Source of the DNA: JBJHBP01 sp050485645
Lineage (GTDB): Bacteria; Pseudomonadota; Gammaproteobacteria; Steroidobacterales; Rariloculaceae
NCBI GenBank assembly: GCA_050485645.1
Contig: JBJHBT010000004.1
Location: 1 to 64,000 of the forward strand
Direction of reading: 5' to 3'
DNA length: 64,000 nucleotides
Below, piece after piece: positions 24,578 to 33,208 of this stretch; positions within the stretch are counted from its first letter, which is position 1; every line of letters begins with the position of its first letter. The position numbers were made by a program, and so were the translations under genes. Below the pieces are notes generated by a model. It had not been told where the DNA came from and searched no databases. It saw only the letters and a program-made list of their open reading frames with translations.

Positions 24578-26800
24578 TTACCCGGTCTGCGTATCTCCCA
24601 GCGCTGCCAGTACCACGTCCGGCGTCATCGGAATGTGCCGCAGGCGACGTCCCGTCAGCGCGAAAAACGCGTTGCCGATTGCCGGTGCCACGGCAGGTAT
24701 CCCCAGCTCGCCCACCTGTTGCGGGCGGTCGCTGCCGCGAACCACGTCGACATGGATGCGCGGGATGTCCGCCATGCGCATGACCTGATAGTCGCCAAAG
24801 TTGGACTGCTGCACGCGGCCCTCGCGAATCGTGATGCGCTCGGTCAGCGCCGCACCCAGCGCGTAGACCACGGCGCCTTCGACCTGGGCGACGATATTGC
24901 GAGGTTGCAGGGGCAGTCCCGGATCCACCGCGATCCAGTAGTTGTGAACCCGCACGCGGCCGTTGTCTTCATTCACTGAGATTTCCGCAATGGCGGCCGA
25001 CAGTGAGTGCCCGAAAGCGGCAGCGCCGTACTTGGTGAACGCGACGCCCAGTGCTGTGCCTTCGCGGGTCCGACCCCAGTCCGCCATCTGCGCAACGCGC
25101 TCCAGTACACGTCGCGCACGGTCGTCATTCACGAGCGCAAGCCGATAGGCGAGGGGATCCTCGTCCGCCTCATGCGCCAGCTCGTCGATCAGTGACTCGT
25201 TGGCGAAGTTGGTGTAGCCGGCGCCAATACCACGCCACGGTGCAATGCGCGCGCCACGGTTCTCGTAGACGTGCTCGGTACGCTGGTTCGCAATGGCGTA
25301 GTAGGGCAGCTCACTGCCCCAGGTGGCCACGTGGTCGAATCCGGCCTGTGCCTCCCAGCGTTCCGGGCCGTAGATATAGGGCACCACCGGCTCGGCCGCG
25401 ATGCGATGATTCCAGGCGACGATGCGCCCGTCGGCATCCAGGTGCGCTTCAACGCGTTGCGCGGCCATTGGGCGAAACCGACCGTCGGCGATGTCGTCTT
25501 CACGGCTCTGGATGAGCTTGATCGGACGCCCCGCAATACGCGACAGCTGTACCGCCCACTGAACGTAGTCGATGAACAGTCGCCGCCCAAAGCCGCCGCC
25601 GACGGGCAGCTGGTGAAACACAACCTGATCGGGCGCCACGCCACCCAGGCGTGCGGCTTCCAGCACGCCACGCGTGGCCTGCTGGCTGCCGGACCATACC
25701 TCGACGCTGTCATCGCGTACCGATGCCGTACAGGTCGTCGGCTCCATCTGCGCGTGGTAAACGTAGTCGTTGGTAAATTCGCGCGCAACGACACGGCTCA
25801 CCGAGTCCAGCGCACCGTCTTCGAAGCCCGTCACCTTGGAGGTGTTGTTCACGCGCGCAGCATCGCGAACGTGTTCCAGATACTCGCGCAGGTCACGCTC
25901 GGAATCGATGGCCGAGCCGGGGACGTCGCTCCACTGCACGTCGAGTCGCCGTCGCGCCGCGAAGACGTCCGGTACGCTGCGCCCGATGATGCCCACGCCC
26001 TGCTCGAGCGCCGCAACAAGCACGATGCCGGGCAGCGCGCGAATCTCATCCGCGTTGAACGACAGTGCCTGTGCGTCGCGGGCCGGTGGTGGTGCAACGG
26101 TTGCGTACAGCAGATCCGGCAGATCGATGTCCATTGCGTAGCGCACGCTGCCATCCACCTTGGAAGGCACGTCCACACGCGGTACATCGCTACCCAGCAG
26201 ACGGAAGTCCTCGGGCGATTTGAGGTCGCGCTCCGGATCGATTTCCGGCAGCTGATCCGGTACCGCAGCGAATCCGGCGATTTCGCCGTAACGCAGCGAA
26301 CGCCCCGAATCGGTGTGCAGCACTTCACCGGATCGTGTGGTGAGGGCGTCGGCGTCGACCTGCCAATGCCGCGCGGCGGCATCCAGCAGCACGCGCCGCG
26401 CCTGCGCACCGGCGATGCGGCACGGTTCCCAGTAGCCGACCACCGTGACACTGCCCAGCACCACCTGACCGCTGTGGATCGGGTTGTCATAGGCCGCGGC
26501 GATCGGCGACTGGCGCACATCCACCTGCGACCAGTCGACGTCCATCTCCTCGGCGATGATCAGCGGGATGGCCGTCTTCACACCCTGGCCGAGTTCGGCG
26601 GCCGGTGCCATGATGGAGACCCTGCCGTTCGGCATGATCGTCACCCAGGCATTCACCACACTGGGATCGCCGGAGGCGGCAGGTTCCGGTTCCCGACCGC
26701 ATCCGGATATCGTGAAGGCGAAGGTGAGGCCGGCGGTGCCTGCGAGAAATCCGCGTCGCGAGATGGCCGTGGTGAGCAGTCCCTGCTGTTGCTGCGACAT
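24578..26800 (-). CDS. Molybdenum hydroxylase large subunit (IorB-like, xanthine oxidase family)
   Basis: 740 residues from the ATG at 26800. The N-terminus is a twin-arginine signal (SRRGFLAG, then a hydrophobic core ending in SGC), so the enzyme is exported folded with its cofactor. The protein aligns in order with isoquinoline 1-oxidoreductase beta subunits and related periplasmic aldehyde or N-heterocycle dehydrogenases: GQGVKTAIPLIIAEEM near 85, GGGFGRRL mid-protein and GELGIPAVAPAIGNA near the C-terminus, where the Glu is the expected catalytic base. It would bind molybdopterin and hydroxylate a heterocycle or aldehyde. The [2Fe-2S] partner lies 5 bp upstream in the same operon. The substrate cannot be decided. 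Confidence 0.88.
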   Translation of the reverse strand: MSQQQQGLLTTAISRRGFLAGTAGLTFAFTISGCGREPEPAASGDPSVVNAWVTIMPNGRVSIMAPAAELGQGVKTAIPLIIAEEMDVDWSQVDVRQSPIAAAYDNPIHSGQVVLGSVTVVGYWEPCRIAGAQARRVLLDAAARHWQVDADALTTRSGEVLHTDSGRSLRYGEIAGFAAVPDQLPEIDPERDLKSPEDFRLLGSDVPRVDVPSKVDGSVRYAMDIDLPDLLYATVAPPPARDAQALSFNADEIRALPGIVLVAALEQGVGIIGRSVPDVFAARRRLDVQWSDVPGSAIDSERDLREYLEHVRDAARVNNTSKVTGFEDGALDSVSRVVAREFTNDYVYHAQMEPTTCTASVRDDSVEVWSGSQQATRGVLEAARLGGVAPDQVVFHQLPVGGGFGRRLFIDYVQWAVQLSRIAGRPIKLIQSREDDIADGRFRPMAAQRVEAHLDADGRIVAWNHRIAAEPVVPYIYGPERWEAQAGFDHVATWGSELPYYAIANQRTEHVYENRGARIAPWRGIGAGYTNFANESLIDELAHEADEDPLAYRLALVNDDRARRVLERVAQMADWGRTREGTALGVAFTKYGAAAFGHSLSAAIAEISVNEDNGRVRVHNYWIAVDPGLPLQPRNIVAQVEGAVVYALGAALTERITIREGRVQQSNFGDYQVMRMADIPRIHVDVVRGSDRPQQVGELGIPAVAPAIGNAFFALTGRRLRHIPMTPDVVLAALGDTQTG

Positions 26801-26805
26801 CTGTT

Positions 26806-27258
26806 TCAGTCTCCCTGCGCCGCGCGCTCGATCGCGCGCACGATGCCCTGGTAGGTGCCGCAACGGCAGATGTTGCCGTTCATGTGCTCAACGATCTCAT
26901 CGCGTGTCGGTGTGGGATTGCTGGCCAGCAGATCGGCCGCCTGCATGATCTGTCCGGACTGGCAGTAGCCGCATTGTGGCACCTGTTCGGCGATCCATGC
27001 CCGCTGCAGGGGGTGATTGCCATCCGGCGACAGTCCCTCGATGGTGGTGATGCTCGCGCCTTCCACCGCCGAGACGGGTGTGATGCAGCTGCGCACCGCG
27101 CGGCCGTTGACGTGTACCGTGCACGTGCCGCAGGCTGCGATGCCGCATCCGTATCGGGTGCCGGTGAGCTTGAGATTCTCGCGAATGACCCACAGCAGCG
27201 GTGTGTCAGGAGCGGCATCGACGGTGGTGGCTGCACCGTTGATCGTGAAAGCGGCCAT
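26806..27258 (-). CDS. [2Fe-2S] small subunit of the molybdenum hydroxylase (IorA-like)
   Basis: 150 residues from the ATG at 27258 (MAAFTINGAA); the frame is open further upstream, but that part lacks family similarity. Two iron-sulphur domains are visible: a plant-ferredoxin-like one with CGIAACGTC (about 40-50) and an all-helical one with CGYCQSGQ (about 100) and CRCGTY (about 134). This is the standard small subunit of the xanthine oxidase family, passing electrons from the molybdenum centre to an acceptor. It has no signal peptide of its own, so it probably hitch-hikes with the Tat-exported large subunit encoded 5 bp downstream. No FAD subunit gene is adjacent, so a cytochrome c acceptor is plausible. 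Confidence 0.92.
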   Translation of the reverse strand: MAAFTINGAATTVDAAPDTPLLWVIRENLKLTGTRYGCGIAACGTCTVHVNGRAVRSCITPVSAVEGASITTIEGLSPDGNHPLQRAWIAEQVPQCGYCQSGQIMQAADLLASNPTPTRDEIVEHMNGNICRCGTYQGIVRAIERAAQGD

Positions 27259-27412
27259 TCGGCTTTCTCCCCGGTAGTTCGGTGGATTGTCGGCGCGGCT
27301 TCTGCCATGACGCCGCTGTGTTCGGGCGGACCGCGAAATCCGCACGCGAAGATTACCGCGTGTGCAACGGAGGGGAAACCCGGGCGTGTGTTCCGGTCGT
27401 GACAGGCCGCGG

Positions 27413-30325
27413 TCAGCCGGCCAGACTTTCACGTCCTATCTGCGCAACCAGTGCATTGAGTTCGGGGACACAGGACCCGCAGTTCGTGCCGGCGCCCAGC
27501 GCCTGGCCGATCTGCTGCGCGCTCACCAGCGACTGACTGCGTATCGCTCGTGTGAGCGTATTGCGGCCCACGGCAAAGCAGGAGCAGACCACGGGACCCG
27601 GGTCCGCGCCGCGTTCGGTTGCACGGCCGAGCAGCAGGCTGCGTCGCAGCGGTTCGTCCAACTCATCGGCATCGAACAGCCCGCCCAGCCATTCGCGGCC
27701 CGGCAGCGCCGTGCCCGGCGCGATGAACACGCACAGCTGCAACCGGCCGCCGGTGAGGCAGGCACCACGATAGCGGCCGGCGGCATGATCCATGAGTTCG
27801 ATCCATTCCGGATCGATCTGATCCGGCCCGTTGCCATCCGGCCTGGTGCGCTCGGGCGCGTTGCCGCCGTTGGCCAGGGCGCGTGCCCAGACCGGCCAGG
27901 ACGCCGGCGTCGTGTCGTCTGCCAGTTCATAGCGCCAGTAGCCACGTCCTTTCGTGCTCGCCCAGTAGGCATAGGCCGTCGTGTCCAGCGGTTCGCGCGA
28001 CAGCACAAAGCCGTGCCAGGCCGGACGGAAGGGTTGTACGGTCACCGGCGCCTGCTTCAGTGCCGGCTGACCGGAAATCGGGTCGACGCGCGGCGGAATC
28101 AGCACGCCGATACCTCCCTGCGACGCGTAGCATCCGTTCCAGTGCATGGGTGCAAAAATTTCTCCGGGCCGCACATCACGGGTGATGTCGACGCGGGCGA
28201 TGACGCGGGCGCCGCTGTTCGCGTGCAGGCCGTTGATCCGCGCCAGGTCACCATGCCGCAGTCCGGCGGCCAGCGCATCGCGGGGGTTCACCTGTACGAA
28301 CGGCTCGACATGATGCTGCGTGAGACGCGCCGCGCCGCCGGTGCGCGTCATCGTGTGCCACTGATCGCGGATGCGGCCCGAGTTCAGAACGACGGTGCCG
28401 GCGGGCAGGCCAGTGGTCGCGGTGACGTCGGCGGACACCTCCGGTTGCGTTGGGATCAGGACCGCCCTGCCGGAAGGCGTGAAGAAGCGGCCGTCCGCAA
28501 ACAGCCTGGGCGTCGCGGTGGGTCCTGGTGTTGCGGTGATTTCCGGTGTGGCGGCGGATGGGGACGTCGCGGTGGCGGAAGGTGGTGCGACGTCCTGCGT
28601 GGGCGTGCCTGCCGGCAGCGGCCAGCCGATCGGTGACAGGGCGTCATAGGCCTGGTTGTCGATGTCGGCCAGCGCGCCGATGTCGAAGGCGCGCGCGCCG
28701 TCGTTTTCGAAGGCGGAGAGCCGCGCGTGTTCACGGAAGATGTCCGCCGGTGAGCGGTAGTCGAAGGCCGCGGCGAGTCCCATGCGTCGTGCGACCTCGG
28801 TGACGATCCACCAGTCGGGACGGCTGTCGCCGGCCGGTGGCAGAAACGCACGCTGCCGCGAGATGCGTCGTTCGGAGTTCGTGACCGTGCCGGATTTCTC
28901 GCCCCAGGCCGCGGCCGGCAACAGCACATCGGCATAGGCGGTGGTGTCGGTGCGGCGCACGCAGTCGGAGACCACCACCAGTTCGCAGCGCTGAAGCGCA
29001 CGACGCACCTGGTTGGCGTCGGGCAGGCTGACGACCGGGTTGGTGGCCATGATCCACAACGCACGCACGTCGCCACGCTCCACGGCGTGGAACAGGTCGA
29101 CGGCCTTGAGACCGGGCCGGTTGGCGACGGCCGATGTGTTCCAGAAGCGCCCGACGCGGTCCACGTGCTCAGCTGCGAAGTCCATGTGTGCGGCGAGCTG
29201 GTTGGCAAGGCCGCCGACCTCGCGCCCACCCATCGCGTTGGGCTGGCCGGTGACCGAAAACGGTCCTGCGCCGGGTTGGCCGATGCGTCCCGTAGCCAGA
29301 TGTACGTTGATGATGGCGTTGACCTTGTCGGTGCCAGCGGCGGACTGGTTCACGCCCTGCGAGAAGAGGGTGACCGTTTTCGCGGTGCGTGCGAACCACT
29401 GATACAGACGCGCAATGTCGCTTTCGGGAACGTCGCACGCGGCGGCCACCGCCGGAATGGACGGTGCGGTGTCCTTCGCGGTTTTCGTCGCCGCGGCGAA
29501 GCCTTCGGTGTGCGCTTCGAGGAAGGCCAGGTCCAGCGCATCCTCGCGCCGCAGCCAGTTCAGCAGGCCGTTGAACAGCGTGATGTCGGTGCCGGCGCGG
29601 ATGGGCAGGTGCAGATCGGCGATGTCGCAGGTGGCCGTTCGGCGCGGATCGATCACCACCACCCGCGGCGGCGACGCCTCCCCGCGGCGCTGCGCAATGC
29701 GCTGATACAGCACCGGGTGGCACCAGGCGGTGTTCGAACCGACGATTACGATCAGCTCGGCCGCTTCCACATCCTCGTACGACACCGGCACGAGGTCTTC
29801 ACCGAAGGCGCGCTTGTGACCGGCGACTGCCGATGCCATGCACAGACGCGAATTGGTGTCGATGTTGCCGCTGCCGATGAAACCTTTCATCAGCTTGTTG
29901 GCGACGTAGTAGTCCTCTGTGAGCAGCTGTCCGGATACGTAGAACGCCACCGAATCCGGACCGTGTTCGGCAACCGTGCGCCGAAACCGATCGGCCACCT
30001 GAGTCAGCGCGTGTTCCCAGTTCGTGCGCGCGCCATTGATTTCCGGGTACAACAGTCGTTCGTCGAGGTCCAGGGTATCGGCCAGTGCCGCGCCCTTGGA
30101 ACACAGGCGCCCGAAATTGGCCGGATGGTGGCGGTCGCCGGTAATCTGCCACGATGCCCCGTTGCGCGCCACGGCCAGACCGCATCCGACGCCGCAGTAG
30201 GGGCAGGTTGTGCGCAGCGTGCCGGGGCCGTCGTTCAGCGCGTTGCGGTCGCTCGGTGCCGTGCTCATGCTGCGATGCCGGTGAGTGAGGCCCATCGCGG
30301 CCGTGCGCGTTTCACCGTCACGCAC
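27413..30325 (-). CDS. nasA: Assimilatory nitrate reductase catalytic subunit
   Basis: Reduces nitrate to nitrite in the cytoplasm using a bis-MGD molybdenum cofactor. The N-terminal [4Fe-4S] site CPYCGVGC is at about residues 41-48, and the molybdopterin-oxidoreductase and dinucleotide-binding domains follow. The C-terminus is a BFD-like [2Fe-2S] domain (CSCF near 915; CGSC near 950), as in NasA/NarB types that take electrons from NAD(P)H or ferredoxin partners. I chose the GTG at 30325 (970 residues) because GGAGG lies 9 nt upstream and it overlaps the nirD stop; the ATG at 30268 is the alternative. A Pro/Thr/Ala-rich insert (about bases 28490-28615) precedes the C-terminal molybdopterin-binding domain and is unusual. 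Confidence 0.93.
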   Translation of the reverse strand: MRDGETRTAAMGLTHRHRSMSTAPSDRNALNDGPGTLRTTCPYCGVGCGLAVARNGASWQITGDRHHPANFGRLCSKGAALADTLDLDERLLYPEINGARTNWEHALTQVADRFRRTVAEHGPDSVAFYVSGQLLTEDYYVANKLMKGFIGSGNIDTNSRLCMASAVAGHKRAFGEDLVPVSYEDVEAAELIVIVGSNTAWCHPVLYQRIAQRRGEASPPRVVVIDPRRTATCDIADLHLPIRAGTDITLFNGLLNWLRREDALDLAFLEAHTEGFAAATKTAKDTAPSIPAVAAACDVPESDIARLYQWFARTAKTVTLFSQGVNQSAAGTDKVNAIINVHLATGRIGQPGAGPFSVTGQPNAMGGREVGGLANQLAAHMDFAAEHVDRVGRFWNTSAVANRPGLKAVDLFHAVERGDVRALWIMATNPVVSLPDANQVRRALQRCELVVVSDCVRRTDTTAYADVLLPAAAWGEKSGTVTNSERRISRQRAFLPPAGDSRPDWWIVTEVARRMGLAAAFDYRSPADIFREHARLSAFENDGARAFDIGALADIDNQAYDALSPIGWPLPAGTPTQDVAPPSATATSPSAATPEITATPGPTATPRLFADGRFFTPSGRAVLIPTQPEVSADVTATTGLPAGTVVLNSGRIRDQWHTMTRTGGAARLTQHHVEPFVQVNPRDALAAGLRHGDLARINGLHANSGARVIARVDITRDVRPGEIFAPMHWNGCYASQGGIGVLIPPRVDPISGQPALKQAPVTVQPFRPAWHGFVLSREPLDTTAYAYWASTKGRGYWRYELADDTTPASWPVWARALANGGNAPERTRPDGNGPDQIDPEWIELMDHAAGRYRGACLTGGRLQLCVFIAPGTALPGREWLGGLFDADELDEPLRRSLLLGRATERGADPGPVVCSCFAVGRNTLTRAIRSQSLVSAQQIGQALGAGTNCGSCVPELNALVAQIGRESLAG

Positions 30326-30692
30326 ATTTCACCGCCTCCGATGATGCGTCGCGGGTTGCCGCTTCCGGTGCGTCGCGGGATGCCTCGGGTATGTTCACGA
30401 GAATGCGTTCGGCTTCGACGCGCACCTCGAACACCCTCGTGCAGCCCCTGTCGGGCGCCACCGCCTCGCCGCTACCGAGTTCGATGACCCAGTCATGCAG
30501 CGGGCAGGTAACACGATGACCGTGCACGATGCCCTGTGACAGCGGTCCTCCCTGATGCGGACAGCTGTCACGAAGCGCGAACACCTGGCCATCGCCGGTG
30601 CGAAACAGCGCGATACGTTCGTCGCCGAGCGCGATGACGCGCGCGCCGCGTGCCGGTATGCCACTCAACGGGCCTGCGTCGTACCAGCTCAT
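30318..30692 (-). CDS. nirD: Nitrite reductase [NAD(P)H] small subunit
   Basis: 124 residues. A Rieske-type fold with CPHQGGPLSQG (about 44-54) and CPLHDW (about 64-69). As in other NirD proteins this is the small partner of NirB in cytoplasmic nitrite reduction to ammonium. The start overlaps the nirB stop by 4 bp, and its end overlaps the chosen nasA start, so nirB-nirD-nasA are translationally coupled. The tail after the Rieske domain (EASRDAPEAATRDASSEA) is longer than usual and looks disordered. Confidence 0.93.
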   Translation of the reverse strand: MSWYDAGPLSGIPARGARVIALGDERIALFRTGDGQVFALRDSCPHQGGPLSQGIVHGHRVTCPLHDWVIELGSGEAVAPDRGCTRVFEVRVEAERILVNIPEASRDAPEAATRDASSEAVKCA

Positions 30693-33208
30693 GACGCGGC
30701 TCCCGGGCTCTGATCGTGTGTATGCGGTGCGCCATTCGCTTGCGCTGGCGCCGCTGTCAGCAATGCGAACTCGCCGGCATCGCGTCCGGACACATGTTCA
30801 GCGGCACACTCGGCCCACGGGTCGCTCTGCGAGAACTTCTGCGATTCCAGGAATCGCGCGTACAGTGTCTTGCGGCCCTGTTCATCGTCGACGATGCGCT
30901 CGCGCACATAGGCGAGGCCGACCCGCTCGATCCAGGGCGCGGTACGTTCCAGGTACCGTGCTTCCTCGCGATACATCTGCAGGAACGCGCAAGAGTACTC
31001 GAGCACGTCTTCCTCGGTCGTGACCTTGCACAGGAAGTCGGTGGCACGCACTTTGATGCCACCGTTGCCGCCCACATGCAGTTCGTAGCCCGAGTCGACG
31101 CAGACCACGCCGAAGTCCTTGATCGTTGCCTCGGCGCAGTTTCGCGGGCAGCCGGACACCGCCATCTTGACCTTGTGCGGATGCCACGAGCCCCAGGTCA
31201 TGCGTTCCATGCGGATACCCAGTTTCGTGGAGTCCTGGGTGCCGAAGCGGCACCACGCCTTGCCCACACAGGTCTTTACGGTGCGCAGCGCCTTGCCGTA
31301 GGCGTGACCGGACACGAACCCGGCCGCGTTCAGATCGCGCCACACGGAGGGCAGATCTTCCTTTTTCACGCCGAGCAGGTCCAGCCGCTGTCCGCCGGTG
31401 ACCTTGACCATCGGCACCTGATACCTGTCCGCGACGTCGGCGATCGCGCGCAGCTCCGCGGACGAGGTCACGCCGCCCCAGATACGCGGCACCACCGAGT
31501 ACGTGCCATCGCGCTGAATGTTGCCGTGCGCCCGTTCGTTGATGAACCGGGAGCGGGCGTCATCGACATACTCCCCGGGCCATGCGCACAGCAGGTAGTA
31601 GTTCAGTGCCGGCCGGCATTTATGACAGCCGTCCGGTGTCTTCCATTCCAGGAACTCCATCGTTGCCGGAATCGTTCTGAGGCCATAGGTGGAGATGGCG
31701 CGCCGGACCTCTTCGTGCGTGTGGGAAGTGCACGGGCACATCGGCTTCTTCGCCGACGACTCGGAGTAGTCTCCGCCCAGCGCGTCGGCGAGCAGCTGCT
31801 CAACGAGTCCGGTGCACGAACCACAGGATGACGACGCCTTGGTGTGGGCGCGCACGTCGTCGAGGGTGAACAGGCCGTTGGCGGTGATCGCGTTGACGAT
31901 CGCGCCCTTGGTGATGCCATTGCAGCCGCAGATCTCGGCGTGATCGGCGAGGCCGGTGACGGCACTGGCGCCTGCTACGCCGGAATCGCCCAGGTGCGCC
32001 TGGCCGAACAGCAGCGTTTCGCGGATATGGGCAACGTCGGTGCCGTCCCGCATCAGCTGGAAGTACCAGGCGCCGTCGATGGTGTCGCCGCACAGTACGG
32101 CGCCACGGATGCGGTTGTCGTGTACCACCAGTTTCTTGTAGACACCGCGCGCGGCGTCCTCGAATGTCAGCACATCGGCACTGTCGCCGCCGTCGAAGTC
32201 GCCGGCCGAGAACACGTCCATGCCGGTGACCTTGAGCTTGGTGGAGACTTCCGAGCCGGTGTAGCGCGTGAAGCCCAGCTCGGCAAGATGGTTGGCCACC
32301 ACTCTGGCCTGCTCGAACAGCGGTGCGACGAGACCATAGCAGCGACCGCGATGCTCCACGCATTCGCCCACCGCATAGACGCGCGGATCGAAGGTCTGCA
32401 TCGTGTCATCCACCTGCACGCCCCGTCCGCAGATCAGTCCCGACTCGCGGGCCAGCTGGATATTCGGGCGTATGCCCACCGCCATCACCACCAGGTCCGC
32501 GGGCAGTTCCGTGCCGTCGGCGAAGGTGACGGCGCGCACGCGTTCATCGCCGATGATCGCGCTGGTCTGCGCGGGCATCATGAAGTGCAGTCCGCGCTGT
32601 TCCAGCGAGCGCTTCAGCAGTGCCGCGGCGGCCGCATCGAGCTGGCGATCCATCAGCCGGTCGAGAATGTGCACCACGGTGACTTTCATGCCGCGTCGTT
32701 GCAGTCCGTAGGCAGCTTCCAACCCCAGCAGACCGCCACCGATGACGATGGCATGGCCACCACCGTCAGCCGCTGCGATCATGTGTTCGACGTCGGCGAT
32801 GTCGCGATAGCTGAGTACGCCGTCGAGGTCCGCGCCGGGCAGCGGCAGACGCACCGGCTCCGAGCCGGTGGCCAGCAGCAGTCGGTCGTACGGTGTTTCA
32901 CTGTCGTCGGCGCCGATGACGACGCGTCGTGCACGGTCGATGCGGGTGACCGCGCAGCCGGCGCGCAGTGTGATGCCATGCTCGGCGTACCACTCGGGTG
33001 TATTGAGCATGATGTCCGGCAGAGTCTTCTCGTCGGCCAGCACCGGCGACAGCAGGATACGGTTGTAGTTGCCGTGTGGTTCGGCGCCGAACACGGTGAT
33101 GTCGTACAGGTCAGGCGCCAGCGCCAGCAGTTCCTCCACGGCGCGCATGCCGGCCATGCCGTTGCCGACGACAACGAGTCGCTGCGATCGGGTGTTTCGC
33201 GTGCTCAT
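30689..33208 (-). CDS. nirB: Nitrite reductase [NAD(P)H] large subunit
   Basis: 839 residues from the ATG at 33208; upstream frame extensions overlap the porin gene in another frame and are not used. Order of domains: FAD/NAD-binding pyridine-nucleotide disulphide oxidoreductase part (VVVGNGMAGMRAVEELL at about 11; VIGGGLLGLEAA near 150), a BFD-like [2Fe-2S] domain (CGCNGITKG near 430 and CGSC), then the sirohaem/[4Fe-4S] half with CVGKAWCRFG and CPRNCAEA. It reduces nitrite to ammonium with NAD(P)H, six electrons, in the cytoplasm. Both ends overlap neighbours by 4 bp (porin upstream, nirD downstream). Confidence 0.95.
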   Translation of the reverse strand: MSTRNTRSQRLVVVGNGMAGMRAVEELLALAPDLYDITVFGAEPHGNYNRILLSPVLADEKTLPDIMLNTPEWYAEHGITLRAGCAVTRIDRARRVVIGADDSETPYDRLLLATGSEPVRLPLPGADLDGVLSYRDIADVEHMIAAADGGGHAIVIGGGLLGLEAAYGLQRRGMKVTVVHILDRLMDRQLDAAAAALLKRSLEQRGLHFMMPAQTSAIIGDERVRAVTFADGTELPADLVVMAVGIRPNIQLARESGLICGRGVQVDDTMQTFDPRVYAVGECVEHRGRCYGLVAPLFEQARVVANHLAELGFTRYTGSEVSTKLKVTGMDVFSAGDFDGGDSADVLTFEDAARGVYKKLVVHDNRIRGAVLCGDTIDGAWYFQLMRDGTDVAHIRETLLFGQAHLGDSGVAGASAVTGLADHAEICGCNGITKGAIVNAITANGLFTLDDVRAHTKASSSCGSCTGLVEQLLADALGGDYSESSAKKPMCPCTSHTHEEVRRAISTYGLRTIPATMEFLEWKTPDGCHKCRPALNYYLLCAWPGEYVDDARSRFINERAHGNIQRDGTYSVVPRIWGGVTSSAELRAIADVADRYQVPMVKVTGGQRLDLLGVKKEDLPSVWRDLNAAGFVSGHAYGKALRTVKTCVGKAWCRFGTQDSTKLGIRMERMTWGSWHPHKVKMAVSGCPRNCAEATIKDFGVVCVDSGYELHVGGNGGIKVRATDFLCKVTTEEDVLEYSCAFLQMYREEARYLERTAPWIERVGLAYVRERIVDDEQGRKTLYARFLESQKFSQSDPWAECAAEHVSGRDAGEFALLTAAPAQANGAPHTHDQSPGAAS

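Noticed and set aside
25271..26854. 527-codon plus-strand frame opposite the molybdenum hydroxylase gene
   Set aside because: High GC leaves antisense frames open; the minus-strand frame shows the Tat signal and family motifs.
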